Position numbers and translations under genes: made by a program. From Parelaphostrongylus tenuis (lineage: Eukaryota > Nematoda > Chromadorea > Rhabditida > Metastrongylidae), in NCBI GenBank assembly GCA_019055375.1, contig JAHQIW010005528.1:158599-222598 (forward strand): a stretch of DNA of 64,000 nucleotides, given 5' to 3'. Positions 1 through 7,799 of this stretch are shown here, in pieces. Each line of letters opens with the position of its first letter. Position 1 is the stretch's first letter. The notes beneath the pieces are model-generated. The model was given only the letters and a program-made list of their open reading frames with translations. It had not been told where the DNA came from and did not search any database.

Positions 1-299
1 AGAAAACCTCATGAAAAGCTCAAACAAGTACATTGTCACGTTAAACTGTTTTGAGCGAGGTTTGAGAAAACATTGAAGTATGAAGGTATTATCTCAAATT
101 TTATTTTCAATATTATCGATCAACGGCTCTGAACATCAATGTCCATCGTGTTGGGAACAATTCCTGACTTGCTTTTGTTTTGTTGTTCAGAATAAGCGAG
201 ACCTAGCCTTCACCTCACTTCTCGATGTACATTATGCCCTATGTGAGACACATAAAACCGAGCTCTTCGCCCTTCTCACGTCCTTCAGTGAATATAACA
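1..299. other. Unassigned sequence
   Basis: I see no repeat, RNA or coding signal here that I can support. A short open frame at 80-307 has no recognisable domain. Confidence 0.4.
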
Positions 300-312
300 G
301 CGGTTGAAGTTT

Positions 313-361
313 AGTGCTATGCAGACGCCTGTTTCGTCCTATTGGGGCTTATCAGTAGTAG
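313..361 (-). ncRNA. Decayed hammerhead ribozyme (F1-A, left arm)
   Basis: Read on the minus strand, this mirrors the ribozyme of the right arm. The core reads CTGATAA instead of CTGATGA, so catalytic G8 is changed. GAAA is kept, and the cleavage triplet is GCA instead of GUA. It is expected to be inactive. Confidence 0.6.
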
Positions 362-716
362 ATGACATTTAGAATGTATAGGTGCTATACTATCAGAACA
401 TGAAACCATATGAAATTCCATGTAAATTCGTCGGCGCTTTGACTAGAAAATGCCTCTGGAAGCTGCATTCTCTTAGAAAAAAACTGAGTTGTGACCCTTC
501 CTTGGTTCAGCCGAACCCCTGAGGCCAATAGTCCTCTGTGAAGGAATCGACGCCGAATAATAAATCACCCCAAATTAGATGGTGGAATTACCTGACATTG
601 TGGTGACCGCTAGTCGAGCTTGTAGCTTGAAGTTTTGCTGTGATTTACTGTAAAAGCCATAAGATCGACTGCCGGTCACCACAGTGTCAGGTAATTCAAT
701 CATCTGACTTGAGGCG

Positions 717-833
717 ATTATGAGTGGTGAGCAAAGACATGACCTCAGCTGGGAATCGAACCCGCGTTTCATTCTATGTGGAAACGCGTACTCTGCCACT
801 ACGCCACCGAGGCACATTTCGCCACCACTCATT
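717..833 (-). repeat. tRNA-like insertion (SINE-type) flanked by a short inverted repeat
   Basis: On the minus strand there is a tRNA-like module with an A-box-like segment (TGGCGTAGTGGCAGAGT) and a perfect B box (GGTTCGATTCC). A seven-pair acceptor-like stem forms if two wobbles are allowed. The region that should be the anticodon arm is instead a hairpin, GCGTTTC/GAAACGC, around a loop of about ten bases, so it cannot be a standard tRNA. The module is bracketed by ATGAGTGGTG (720-729) and its reverse complement (823-832). It lies inside copy A of the F1 foldback and is probably a tRNA-derived insertion. Confidence 0.6.
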
Positions 834-884
834 CTTCAACATCTCTATGTTGGCTATAAGCCACCAACTCTTAACAGGTTTGGT

Positions 885-933
885 CATGCTACTGATGAAT
901 CCCAATAGGATGAAACAGGCGCCCGTATAGCAC
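885..933 (+). ncRNA. Hammerhead ribozyme, type I (F1-A, right arm)
   Basis: The core CTGATGA is at 892-898 and GAA at 912-914. Stem II is ATCC/GGAT (899-902 with 908-911) around loop CAATA. Copy B has GTCC/GGAC here, so both bases of the closing pair differ while pairing is kept. Stem III is short, ACAG/CCGT with one mismatch around GCGC. The cleavage triplet GUA ends at 927. Stem I pairs 887-891 with 928-932. The core is intact; activity depends on tolerance of the A-U closing pair and the stem III mismatch. Confidence 0.8.
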
Positions 934-990
934 TAGATCCACTGGCTCAAAACATGCGATATCCTTATCAGATTGTGTCGTTTTCAGCGG

Positions 991-2082
991 GTCTATAAAA
1001 AAGCGGTCGAAAGCAGAGGTGTTCCTAAGAGGGCCACTACATTTTGAATGGCAAAGGTAGAGTTGTTATACAGTCTGTCCTGCAGTTGTCTGAGCTTGAA
1101 AGAGTCTACTGTATCCTCAGAAGGTTACCGTTAACAGGTTCTTAATGTGCAACGCTTACTTATTCAGCACCAAGGCAATGAATAAACTTAGCTTAAACCT
1201 TTTTGAACCATTTTCGCGCTCTACATTTTTCTTCTCCTTCCCATGGGGACATTTCGAGCCGCTTCTGCTGTGGTATGTCCAAATTTGGAATCGTGCAGCG
1301 AAGCAACATAAATCCTCTACTTTGCAAATATATATGCTCTAGAATATTCTTTAGCAAAAGTGATAAATTTATTTTTGCATCATTTGTTTGTAGATTACGT
1401 AAAAACGGAAACGATCATCTTTGACACCACCGCTTTCTGTAGAGCTTCTCCAAATCCTTCTAGAACGCTTTGACTTTACTTCTTTACACCTCAACACTGA
1501 CCATTACTTTTTCACATCCGTTATTGGTCTGCATTCTTTTAGCTATCAGCATAGGAGCATGAAGTCGCTGATTGCTCACCATATTATTGCTAACTAATGA
1601 TGCACTTTTTGAGCATTGTAATTTTTATGGTAATTTATAACTTCTTAAATTTGAATTTCTGCAGCGATCTAGCAAGGATAGCTCAGAAATTTTGAAAGAA
1701 CGAGTGCGAATAGCATGTGATGACATTTAAGAAGAAGGTATAATTCTCAAGTAGTGGTGCAGACGTAGATTTCAACATTGCAGTGCATGGTGGATGCGAG
1801 GATAAAAATCGAATGGAAGAACGTCAACAACGGCAAAGTATGGAATGTTAAGACATTTGAAAGTCATCTGAACATTCCTAAACTTCTGTGGATTCTTCAA
1901 TAAATCACACAAATTGTTGAGCAACTTCAATTTATGCCTAGTTTCCTTTCGACTATGCAATAACACTTCTTCGTCACTCTGAGAAGACGTTAGAGCTGTT
2001 AGTCGTTCACTAAACATTATCTCTGAATCGACTGGAGATGTACAGCATATTAGGTATAGTTCCCAGTTGCACATCATACTAG
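991..2082. other. Unassigned AT-rich sequence
   Basis: About 1.1 kb in which I recognise no gene, RNA or repeat. The open frames are short and have no domain signature. Confidence 0.4.
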
Positions 2083-2275
2083 GTCGATGGGTGATCTCAG
2101 TCTTGCTTAGGAGGACAAGCAGCACGACACAATGCAGAGGGAGGCCACCGCAAACCATTGTAAAAGCCAGATATATATTCAGTAACCTCAAACGAAGTTA
2201 AAAATTGAAGACGAGTGCATGGCGCATCCCTCAGGAATGGATCAAGCCGAGAGCTTTATCCTCTAGTTTTTATTA
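2083..2275 (+). repeat. tRNA-derived SINE family S1, 5'-truncated copy
   Basis: This matches the body and 3' part of the SINE copies at 49576-49866 (+) and 5513-5799 (-). It shares a segment like GTCTTGCTTAGGAGGACAAG, then AGGCCACCG and a TGTAAA-AGCCAGATATATATTC block. After that come an AACGAAGTTAAAAATTGAAGACGA block and the ending CATCCCTCAGG...GAGAGCTTTATCC. The tRNA-like head is absent or unrecognisable. It is non-coding. Confidence 0.7.
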
Positions 2276-2339
2276 GGTCAATGCGATTTCAAACGTGAAT
2301 CTTCGAATCGTCAGCACTAGGCTTAAACATATCTTTGAT

Positions 2340-2965
2340 AAACGTACTCGAAGGTAATACAGTCAACAGATGTTCGTCAACGAGAAATAAATTTGTTTAT
2401 CGCTAAAGCTTGGAAGTCGGTGCCTCGGGGACCAATAAAGTCATGTAAAGCGCTTTCCGCATTTTGTTAGTTGCGGAAGCGTTTTTCCTGCAATAAAGCA
2501 ACTAGATGCTCGAAAAAGTGGTAGTGGCTTGATGTGAGGTCCGCAGAGTATGGGGCTTGAGGCAAAACTTCGTAGCATGATTCATTCCGATTTCAAAGCG
2601 TTTGTTGTGCAACGTGTGATGGACTTCACTCGAATCAAAATTACTTTTGCACCAAGTTTTTTCATCTTCCTAGTTTTCTTAAAACGGCAAATGACCATAG
2701 ACTGGTTGTCGTTGAATTTACCTGCAACATCTTGTTTAATGTCAAGTGGATCAGCTTTGCTTATTGCGCTTGAATGGTCATTGTTATCTTTCCTTGGCCG
2801 GCTCTATGTTCCTCAAATTTGGGGCTCGCTTCTCCTCTACGAACAATCTTCGGCCACCGCTGGAGTGTACAATCGCTGGCAGTTTCTGGAATGTATTGTA
2901 TGATGTTAAGAGCCGTCTCAGTCTGCTGCTTTACGACCTATTTCGAACTCACGGTTTGAAACCGC
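2340..2965 (-). pseudogene. Mariner-family transposase pseudogene, internally deleted
   Basis: On the minus strand, fragments of a mariner transposase can be read in order. An N-terminal helix-turn-helix region (about 2960-2790) resembles the usual FxxGxxAAEtarNI...TLQRW pattern. A second DNA-binding segment includes KFNDNQSMVICRF and KKTRKMKKL (about 2730-2650). The motif APYSADLTSSHYHFF (about 2560-2510) corresponds to the conserved YSPDLAPSDYH block that holds the third catalytic Asp. The C-terminal stretch LLQEKRFRN...NDFI-like follows, to about 2400. The central catalytic region with the first two Asp residues is missing, and stops and frameshifts interrupt what remains, so it cannot make transposase. 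Terminal repeats were not identified. Confidence 0.8.
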
Positions 2966-3094
2966 AACTACTCTTGCACCAAAAAGCCACTTTTCCATAG
3001 TATAAAAAAAATTCAAAATAGACAGCAAGTATGCTTTGTCGAATCTAGTTGGAGCACACAATATTTGGCCGGCTTACGAAGATCAGATCTTCGG

Positions 3095-3480
3095 GGTCTA
3101 TCTCATCTTCGTGATCCCAGAGGTCTATACATCTATAGCTAATCACGGATGAGCCGGTCATATACTGAGAAGAACGGACGACAAATGGACGAGAAGAACT
3201 GTAGAGTTGGTCCACGACAATGTTATGCGTCTCAAGGACGACCACGTACACGTTCAACAGACGCGTTCGTTAGAAGAATCAAGGAGCTGTAGTCGCAGCT
3301 CTCGATATCTTTCAGATCACGGTATGACACTCGCAGCAACTGCCATGCCCAAACCAGATCACCGTTATGGACGACTATCGCGCAGCAGAGAGACGAAAGA
3401 ATATGTGCTGAGGTCCGCACAATTAGTGTGGACGGGCCGTCCAAGTATCCAAGTATGTAAGACAGAAAGTGAAAATGCGC
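3095..3480 (+). pseudogene. RTE-type LINE, 3'-end fragment (subfamily B)
   Basis: The plus strand encodes the C-terminal tail of an RTE-like reverse transcriptase polyprotein: AGHILRRTDDKWTRRTVE (about 3148-3210), then after a frameshift near 3225 SQGRPRTRSTDAFVRRI and later LWTTIARQRDE. The sequence then runs into the 3' untranslated end shared with other subfamily B copies (around 3405-3455, including TGTGCTGAGGTCCGCAC). Stops and frameshifts make it dead. Related fragments lie at 42030-42190 (-) and 43420-43700 (+). Confidence 0.8.
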
Positions 3481-3864
3481 TTCATAATGATATTCAACAC
3501 AGCCACATATATTCAATAATTCAACCCAATATCAAGGCAAATTCCAACAATGCACAAGTCACCATTAGTTTTGCATGACCCTAAAATTTAAGAGACTAAG
3601 AATATTCTGTCACCACGGTGATGTAGAAAACTGACGCTAAAAGATGGACGTCGCTAGGCCATACCTCTTGGACAACCAGTGTACGTTAGCGTCAGAGTAA
3701 ATATGGCACAATACAGAGGACCCACTGCATATTGTTGAATGGCAGATCTTCGTGATCTCTGACTTTATCATTCCTACTCGCTTTGATACTTGGTAATAAA
3801 AAACATGCAAGGGCACTAGCTTCAACGAAAATCGTATTTACGATTAGATTAGCAGAAGTATAGT
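3481..3864. other. Unassigned sequence
   Basis: No recognised gene or repeat in this stretch between an RTE fragment and an F1 element. Confidence 0.4.
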
Positions 3865-4115
3865 TCATTTAATAGCCGTAAGCTCGACTGCCGGTCGCCA
3901 CAAAGTCAGGGTAATAACATCATCCTACTTTGGGTGCTTAATTTTACTCGGCGTCGGTTCCTTTTGGAGGATTGTTTCACCTCAAGGGATCGACGGAACC
4001 GAGGGAGGGTGCCTACTGATGAGTCCCAATAGGACGAAATAGGCGCCTATATAGCACTAGACCTATGGCTCAAAATATGTCATATCCTTATCAGATTAGA
4101 TTAGCGTTTGAAAAA
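3865..4115 (+). repeat. Hammerhead repeat family F1, copy B (centre and right arm)
   Basis: This copy starts with the F1 centre (AGCTCGACTGCCGGTCGCCAC near 3880) and keeps the right arm. The arm includes ACTCGGCGTCGGTTCCTTT near 3943, the ribozyme at 4008-4057 and the terminus GGCTCAAAATATG...TTATCAGATTA (about 4068-4105). The left arm seen in copies A and C is absent. It aligns almost base for base with 23460-23680. It is non-coding. Confidence 0.75.
4008..4057 (+). ncRNA. Hammerhead ribozyme, type I (F1-B), complete core
   Basis: Core CTGATGA is at 4016-4022. Stem II is GTCC/GGAC (4023-4026 with 4032-4035), loop CAATA. GAA is at 4036-4038. Stem III is ATAG/CTAT (4039-4042 with 4047-4050) around tetraloop GCGC. 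The triplet is AUA, with predicted cleavage after 4051. Stem I pairs 4013-4015 with 4052-4054 and, past a bulged C at 4012, 4009-4011 with 4055-4057. Relative to copies A and C, the C-G pair of stem III is replaced by U-A, which preserves pairing. All invariant core bases I can check are present. Confidence 0.85.
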
Positions 4116-4319
4116 ATACGTTAGAGGATCATTCAGCGTGTAAACACCTTCTTCGGACTAGTTAGCCTACATTTTCAATGAAGTAAAGTATTCGTAATTT
4201 TGCACGGAACATATCTATGAGAAAAGCGATGCGCCAGTTTGTCTCAGAAATGGCCGTTTATAAGATTTGTTATGGCAATACTGAGAAATTCGTCTACTAT
4301 AGTATTGAAATTCATTCAT

Positions 4320-4587
4320 TATTATTTGAGCCAACTTGTCATGTGGTCACGTAAGGGCTCTTGTACAGCCCGATACACGTGTTTCGTCCTTACAGACTCG
4401 TCAGCCGGGCAGAACCCGTCGTCTTTCGACCTTTTCACAGCCATCTCGGGAGCCTCACACTCCTTATAGAGAGTCATCGAAGACGAAGGCTTTACACTCC
4501 ATGTCAAGTGAAACCTTCACTCAACACTGAGTGTTGCGCACTTGATTGCTCTTTGGCAACATGACAACTTGGCTCAAATAATAATGA
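4320..4587. repeat. Hammerhead repeat family F2 with terminal inverted repeats
   Basis: A compact non-coding element bounded by inverted repeats of about 25 bases (ATTATTTGAGCCAACTTGTC at 4321-4340 and its mirror at about 4562-4587, with two mismatches). Read from the right it ends in GACCACATGACAAGTTGGCTC-like sequence, the same terminus as the copies at 32888-33240 and 49065-49265. A hammerhead ribozyme lies on the minus strand at 4368-4410. No coding potential. Confidence 0.75.
4368..4410 (-). ncRNA. Hammerhead ribozyme, type I (F2), complete core
   Basis: On the minus strand the core is CTGACGA (4404 down to 4398; position 7 is variable in hammerheads). Stem II is GTCT/GGAC (one G-U pair) capped by a GTAA tetraloop, followed by GAAA (4385-4382). 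A very short stem III, ACA/TGT, closes around two bases. The cleavage triplet is GUA, with the cut between 4374 and 4373. Stem I is GCCCGG with TCGGGC, six pairs including one wobble. The tiny stem III is like that of Penelope-type hammerheads, which often act as dimers. Confidence 0.82.
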
Positions 4588-5339
4588 AAGGATCTATTGA
4601 AATTTGAGCGTGGTCTAAACGAAGCACTCGAAATAAAGGTGTATTTAAATTCATTCTACTTGGTTTTCTTCTCGAATTAAGCAACGAAAAGAAAAGAACA
4701 GTTTCTCCATGTATTCAGAAACAATGCAGAAGTGATGTTCAAGCACTTCTTTAAATTCTCAACAGATTTTTTTCACCTTTTCTATATAAAGAAAGCAATT
4801 TCGTGAAGACAATAAAAACGAGGTGTTTATGTTTGGCCATCGAATGCAATTTTATGCAAAAGACGCGCTCGATCTAGTACTCATTGTAATGTTCACGTCA
4901 AGAGCAGTAAAAGCAAAATGGCATCGTGACAACCCATTCTTCTTGACCTTTGAGCAAATGAAGTCTCTGAGAATTAAGATAGAAACAAGGACTAAAACGT
5001 TGATAACCAGATGGCCGACTCACTGTTGAATAGACAGGATTTGATGACACTGATATTAACCTAAAAGAATTAAGTGATGAACAAAAATTCGGGAGTCGAA
5101 CTAGCGCTACACCCATACCCGTGGCGGATGCTACCACAATATCATTGATACCATCAATCTTTCTGCGATGAATACTATAGTAGCTCTCAGCAATCAAATT
5201 TTAACGGTTGTGGTCTGCTAATCACATATCGGCTATAAATCCAGTCATGCTAACAACAATCAAATTGCATGATCTGAGAATGTAAGAGAATGTAGGAAAT
5301 GTATAATCTAACAATGTATGAGAAAGTTTTAATGCATCT
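4588..5339. other. Unassigned sequence
   Basis: About 750 bases without a recognised gene or repeat. Confidence 0.4.
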
Positions 5340-5395
5340 GAGACGTATATTTGCAACATCATACCACTGCTAAAAAGCACTAAAAAGAAACAAGT
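5340..5395 (+). repeat. SINE family S2, 3' tail fragment
   Basis: It contains CATCATACCACTGCTAAAAAGCACTAAAAAG, a variant of the tail hairpin found at 59455-59490 and 59755-59790 (CGCTAAAAAGCG followed by TTAAATAAAAAG). Only the tail remains. Confidence 0.5.
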
Positions 5396-5512
5396 TGATT
5401 GCATTATATTTTGATTGTATTTCGAATGGCTGACAGCATATCTGTGTTCAGTGTGTATATGTGCTTATCAGAGCAAACCCGTTAGAAGTTGGCTGCTGAC
5501 AGGTAAAAAATA

Positions 5513-5799
5513 GAGCTCTCGGCGTTAATCAATCACTGAGGGATGCGCCTTGTATTCATCTTCATTTTTTGACTTCGTATGAGGTGAGTGAATGCATATC
5601 TGGCCTTTACAACGACTCGCCGTGGTCTCCTGCTGAACCGGTCAGTGCTGGTTATCCTCCCAGATAAGTTCGAGACCAGTCTGATACCAATTTACCTGAC
5701 CCCGGAGGGATGGTTGGCTTGATGAGCCATAAACGCGAGATCGAGCCACCGACCTTGTGCTCAATGCGGAGCACCTCTAGCCACTGCACCACACGGGCT
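5513..5799 (-). repeat. tRNA-derived SINE family S1, full-length copy
   Basis: On the minus strand the copy begins with a tRNA-like head: GCCCGTGTGGTGCAGTGG (A box) at 5799-5782, and a B box GGCTCGATCTC near 5735. A SINE-specific body follows (GGTATCAGACTGG, AGATAACCAGCACTGAC) and then a tail that reads GCATCCCTCAGTG...GCCGAGAGCTC. Polymerase III internal promoters of this kind drive SINE transcription. The insertion is not a functional tRNA because the anticodon arm does not fold properly. Confidence 0.8.
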
Positions 5800-5829
5800 T
5801 CTTTGATGGCAGCTACGGTAGTTTATATC

Positions 5830-5990
5830 GAAAAGTGGTAGCACATACGCCGGCATGGTGAAACGCGCCTTCAAGCTCCGCCTGATGTTAAATGTTTTGC
5901 TTAGCACTCAACAATCTTAGATGTGTATCAATCATCATGCCGTTGTTATGTAAAACAAAAGTAAGCATATCATTTTGTATCGAAAAAACC
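5830..5990 (+). repeat. SINE family S2, diverged copy
   Basis: It resembles the S2 copies at 59348-59495 and 59627-59790: a degenerate head (AGTGGTAGCACATACGCC), then TCCGCCTGATG followed by a TTTTGC-ACTC block and ATCATCATGCCGTTG. Strongly diverged; only the order of blocks supports the call. Confidence 0.45.
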
Positions 5991-6235
5991 TTGTTATTGA
6001 GCTGTAGTAGCGAAAAGAACATTACGTTCCACACTTGGTGCGCATCTTTTGCTCAGCTAGGCATCAGTGGATGGCTTCTGTCACATTTGGTAGTTATTTG
6101 GTAATAAGAGTTGCGCTGGTATTAAAAACTGGGTTTCACTTTTGAAAAACTCTTTACAAGATGCTGTGAGAGCAGAAAAAATTAGGTACTTTCAATAGTT
6201 ATCCCACTGCTTGGACTCTGTAGCGGATATATTTA

Positions 6236-6430
6236 CTTACTTAGATATGTAGATGGTCCGTCTTCACTAGTTGCGCGGACCCCACCACATATTCCAAATG
6301 GTATATTGCTGGTCGTGCATAAGATATTCCATGGTTCCTGATGTAACGTTGCAAGCGATTCTTCAGCTTTCCACGTTTTCGACTCGGCGATTATCCCTGC
6401 CGTGATATACAGCAGAAACATGGTCGCTAC
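6236..6430 (-). pseudogene. RTE-type LINE, 3'-terminal fragment (subfamily B)
   Basis: On the minus strand this is the 3' end of an RTE subfamily B element. The last coding-like piece ends CTTSNIPFGICGG and the shared terminus follows (GGGGTCCGCGC, ACTAGTGAAGACGGACCATCT). The same terminus is seen at 45110-45265 (-) and 3405-3455 (+). It abuts an RTE subfamily A fragment in the opposite direction. Confidence 0.65.
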
Positions 6431-6435
6431 GTAAG

Positions 6436-6900
6436 CACGATGAAAACCACTTGGCGTTGTTGAACGCGCAGTCGAAAGGTCGATGCTAGGAGTATCCCGT
6501 ATATCGCAAATGAGAGAAAGGATTCGAAGTTCTGACCTACGTCAACGATCGCAAATCAGAGACGCCGTTCTACACGCCAGGATATCGAAAATAAGGTGGG
6601 CCGGACACGTGATGCGCTTCAACGACAACCGATGGACGAGAGCCGTTATCGACTGGATTTATCGGGACATCAAGCGCACTACAGGAAGACCTCCGACCCG
6701 TTAGTCCGATTTTTTCACGAAAGCTATAGAAGAAAGATATGATGCTCAGCGAATTCCTAAAGCGAAGAGGACCCACTGGGCTACTCTTGCACGCGATAGG
6801 GAAAAACGGAAGTGTTACTGGTATCCGCTCTAGTCACTCGACGATCAACGGGACGGCAGGTGACAGGTGATCTCCAGTACAAATCGTAATCTTTTCGCTC
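6436..6900 (+). pseudogene. RTE-type LINE, C-terminal fragment (subfamily A)
   Basis: The plus strand encodes the end of an RTE-like polyprotein downstream of the reverse transcriptase: GVVERAVERSMLGVSRISQM (about 6452-6512), then KIRWAGHVMRFNDNRWTRAV (6590-6648), RTTGRPPTR (about 6675-6703), a stop, then SDFFTKAIEERYDAQRIP and HWATLARDREKRKCYW. The frame is open for most of the length, broken by a stop near 6704 and another near 6824. Endonuclease and RT domains are absent, as expected for a 5'-truncated LINE. Confidence 0.85.
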
Positions 6901-7029
6901 TTGCGGCGCTCCATAAAAGCCTCTTTAAAAACCAAAATCTTTATCGCAATTACAGCTTTTCAAGCTACAGAATAAGTGCTAAACGTTGTTAAAAATCGTT
7001 CACAAACCCTAACCGAGCAAAAATGCTCG

Positions 7030-7160
7030 TTGAAGGTGAAACGTGATCTTATCTACGGTGCTACAGTGCACTATTAAAATTTTTTCAAAAGCCAAGTACA
7101 GTGCTGAAATCATTGAAATATTAGCTGTCTAATGACTACCAAAAATCTTGAGGAGGAGAC
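7030..7160. repeat. Dispersed repeat, copy 1
   Basis: This shares an ordered set of blocks with 60055-60250: GTGATCT, a TGCTACAG-GCAC block, AGTACAGTGCTGAAAT, and a TGACTACCAAAA...AGGAG ending. No coding signal; the family is unidentified. Confidence 0.4.
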
Positions 7161-7682
7161 AAAAGATCCTGTCTCGAAAAGACTAAATATGCAAAATGGA
7201 ACTGTTGCAATTAGGCAATTCTTTAAGGAGCGTGAGATGATTGCAATGTATATTCTCATTATATTCAACCCGTATAGCTTAGGTCACTGAACTGAGTATA
7301 TGTTTCGCTCTTCTTGACAAAATGTGATGAAACGCTCGCACTAATGAGGACTACGCTCGCCATCGTGAAGATTCTAACCAGCAACAATATATGTGTTACA
7401 GTACACCCTCAGACCACTGCACCATGTGTCCCTCAATTTCCATCACTGACACTACTCCACGTTCTATCGAAAACCCACGACAATCCAATGCTCAATAGTC
7501 CGCCATAGTTCGCCTTATCGAGTCACTTCATCCTCTATTTTTCCATCTTTGGCACCAATTTCGAAACGCCAAATAAAAATAGAATATTCTAAACTCTTTT
7601 GTATGCACATATAAGGAGATATACAAGTGACACACAATGCACAACTACGCACTTATACACACTAGAACGAAATACACAACAC
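7161..7682. other. Unassigned sequence
   Basis: No recognised gene or repeat before the microsatellite. Confidence 0.4.
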
Positions 7683-7721
7683 ATAACACACACACGCACA
7701 TATACACACACACACACAACA

Positions 7722-7797
<76 letters not shown>
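7683..7797. repeat. CA/TG dinucleotide microsatellite
   Basis: An imperfect stretch at 7683-7722 precedes an uninterrupted run of about 37 CA units (7723-7797). The long open frames of Thr-His or Val-Cys repeats over it are artefacts. Confidence 0.97.

Positions 7798-7799
<2 letters not shown>

Larger units (their letters stand above)
300..990 (+). repeat. Hammerhead foldback family F1, copy A
   Basis: This is a palindromic non-coding repeat. The left arm (about 300-360 and 490-575) and the right arm (about 880-990) match the inverted arms of the copies at 3865-4115 and 23265-23690. The centre (564-717) is itself an inverted repeat of about 55 bases per arm, with a loop around 620-662. The right arm carries a hammerhead ribozyme at 885-933; the left arm has a decayed one on the minus strand. 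The right end has the hairpin-like terminus shared with other copies, from GCTCAAAACATG near 948 to GTTTTCAGC near 990. The segment 361-489 does not match the other copies, and a tRNA-like insertion at 717-833 replaces part of the right arm. Mobility mechanism unknown. Confidence 0.75.

Noticed and set aside
80..307. 75-codon open frame near the left edge
   Set aside because: No domain, no splice context and no codon bias that stands out; frames of this length are expected by chance.
717..833. tRNA gene call for the tRNA-like module near 0.8 kb
   Set aside because: B box and acceptor pairing are good, but the anticodon arm is replaced by a long hairpin, so it cannot be a working tRNA.
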